Below the pieces are notes generated by a model. The model saw nothing but the letters and a program-made list of their open reading frames with translations. It ran no database searches and was not told the origin of the DNA. The translations under genes and the position numbers were made by a program. Shown one piece after another: positions 63,031 through 64,000 of a stretch of DNA of 64,000 nt. The DNA comes from Pseudo-nitzschia pungens (taxonomy: Eukaryota > Bacillariophyta > Bacillariophyceae > Bacillariales > Bacillariaceae). Every line of letters starts with the position of its first letter. Position 1 is the first letter of the stretch. The DNA lies in the NCBI GenBank assembly GCA_037355855.1, contig CM074769.1:2197204-2261203 (forward strand), read 5' to 3'.

Positions 63031-64000
63031 TGTACAGCTCTGTAGAGTACAGCACTGAATGTACGGAGTAGCATACAAAGTATTGTACAGAGTAGCAAAT
63101 AATTTAATGGTGTGCTAGCTCCCTTGCTAACTTGCTTGCGTGCTAACTTCAGGGTTGGGTATCAGGTTATGGTACTTACTGTACACAATGACCATATCCC
63201 ACGGAAGTTGTATCAATAGCGTATCCAATATCCAGTATCCAGTAGCAACCTTAACCTTGTAGCACCATGCTACAGTGTGCTAGCACTGCTACAGCTAGTT
63301 TCTGTAACCAGTACAAATCCTCCACAGCAGTTCTGGTCACTCAGCTGGTAGCATTCCATAGGACACTGGAATAAGCCTGTTGCTAAGCCTGTTGCTACTA
63401 AGCCTGTTGCTACTAAGCCTGTTGCTACTAAACCTGTTGCTACCAAACCTGTTGCTAAGCCTGTTGCTAAGCCTGCTGCTTAGCACACAGCCTAGCACCT
63501 TGTAGACAGTTACTGGAGGCTAAGACCTGTAGACCTGGTACAGTTTCCCTGCAGAGGGGCCTCAGCATCCTTCATAGCACAGTCAGAGAGTAGGAATCTT
63601 CCAGAAGGTGTAAAGATATTTGCCCATGGGCAATAGAGAGCAGCAACAACAGTACAGCACAGAGTGCTGGCAAATAGTGAGACTACAGCAGCTACAGTTC
63701 AAACACTATTGCATACAACATGAGCACACTAATAGCTACCACTCTAGAGGTACATTACAGATGTCAAGTACCAATGCCGAGCATGATGTGTTGTTCTAGA
63801 GGCTTTTAAACTGAGAGTATTCGAAAGAGTGAGAGCTTCTCGGATTGAGCTTCGATACAGAGAACATCTGTATCACTGATTTGGTTTGGATCTATGTTCA
63901 ATATGTCGGTAAAGGGTCAGGGTACATAGGTACGTAGGTACAGTACTTAATTCAACGTACTAACCATACCTGTCACTGACACCATGTAGATCCAGTACAT
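63031..64000. repeat. Repeat-rich right end, no gene seen
   Basis: Short palindromic GTACAGCT repeats lie just left of this region (about 63010–63050). A minisatellite of AAGCCTGTTGCTACT units (15 bp, with a 12-bp variant) runs from 63376 to about 63485. Bases 63945–64000 nearly repeat 21557–21612. No supported coding frame or RNA gene. Confidence 0.6.

Noticed and set aside
1..64000. tRNA or rRNA genes
   Set aside because: I found no cloverleaf with a plausible TTC-arm and acceptor stem, and no rRNA-like stretch; a covariance search was not possible.

Overview
This is nuclear DNA from a eukaryote. Several genes have short GT–AG introns (73–182 bp), and their products are eukaryotic: Elongator subunit Elp2, an ABCF/GCN20 ATPase, a golgin, and a WBP4-like splicing factor. 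The compact introns and the mix of gypsy-type and non-LTR elements fit a diatom or another stramenopile. The species cannot be named from sequence alone.

Left third (1–21.5 kb) is stacked retroelements. Two near-identical copies of a long LINE (about 1.8 kb 5' UTR, ORF1 of ~985 codons, ORF2 of 1,946 codons with endonuclease, reverse transcriptase, RNase H and zinc-binding domains) lie on the minus strand, head to tail. Copy 2 (5132–17967) sits inside a minus-strand LTR element that has a gag gene but no visible pol. Copy 1 (5131 to beyond base 1) lies in the 3' UTR of copy 2. ORF1 of copy 2 is broken by a 2,175-bp short element (13071–15245) with a 20-bp target duplication. That short element has the LINE 5' terminus and a three-hairpin 3' end, so I read it as a non-autonomous partner.

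Centre-left (22–27.5 kb) is one four-exon gene for a predicted 1,707-aa membrane protein. It combines an HExxH-bearing N-terminal region, a glutamine amidotransferase domain, a sugar-isomerase (SIS) domain and two EF-hands. Next come palindromic satellites and a possible terminal-inverted-repeat element (28.5–30 kb). A second nest (30–42 kb) follows: an old coding remnant is split by a solo LTR, which is split by a decayed Ty3/gypsy element, which is itself split by an intact gag-only LTR element and by another short LINE-like element. Target duplications resolve each layer to the base, or nearly so.

Right-centre (42.4–57.6 kb) is the host gene block: WBP4-like (+), a signal-peptide/one-TM protein (−), ELP2 (−), ABCF (+, seven exons) and a golgin (−). 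ELP2 and ABCF diverge from a shared 650-bp promoter region. ABCF and the golgin converge with 72 bp between their stops. The palindrome TACCGGTA lies 240–290 bp upstream of three minus-strand genes.

Right end (57.6–64 kb) has no gene I can support. It holds older copies of the short LINE-like element, one nested in another, plus minisatellites.
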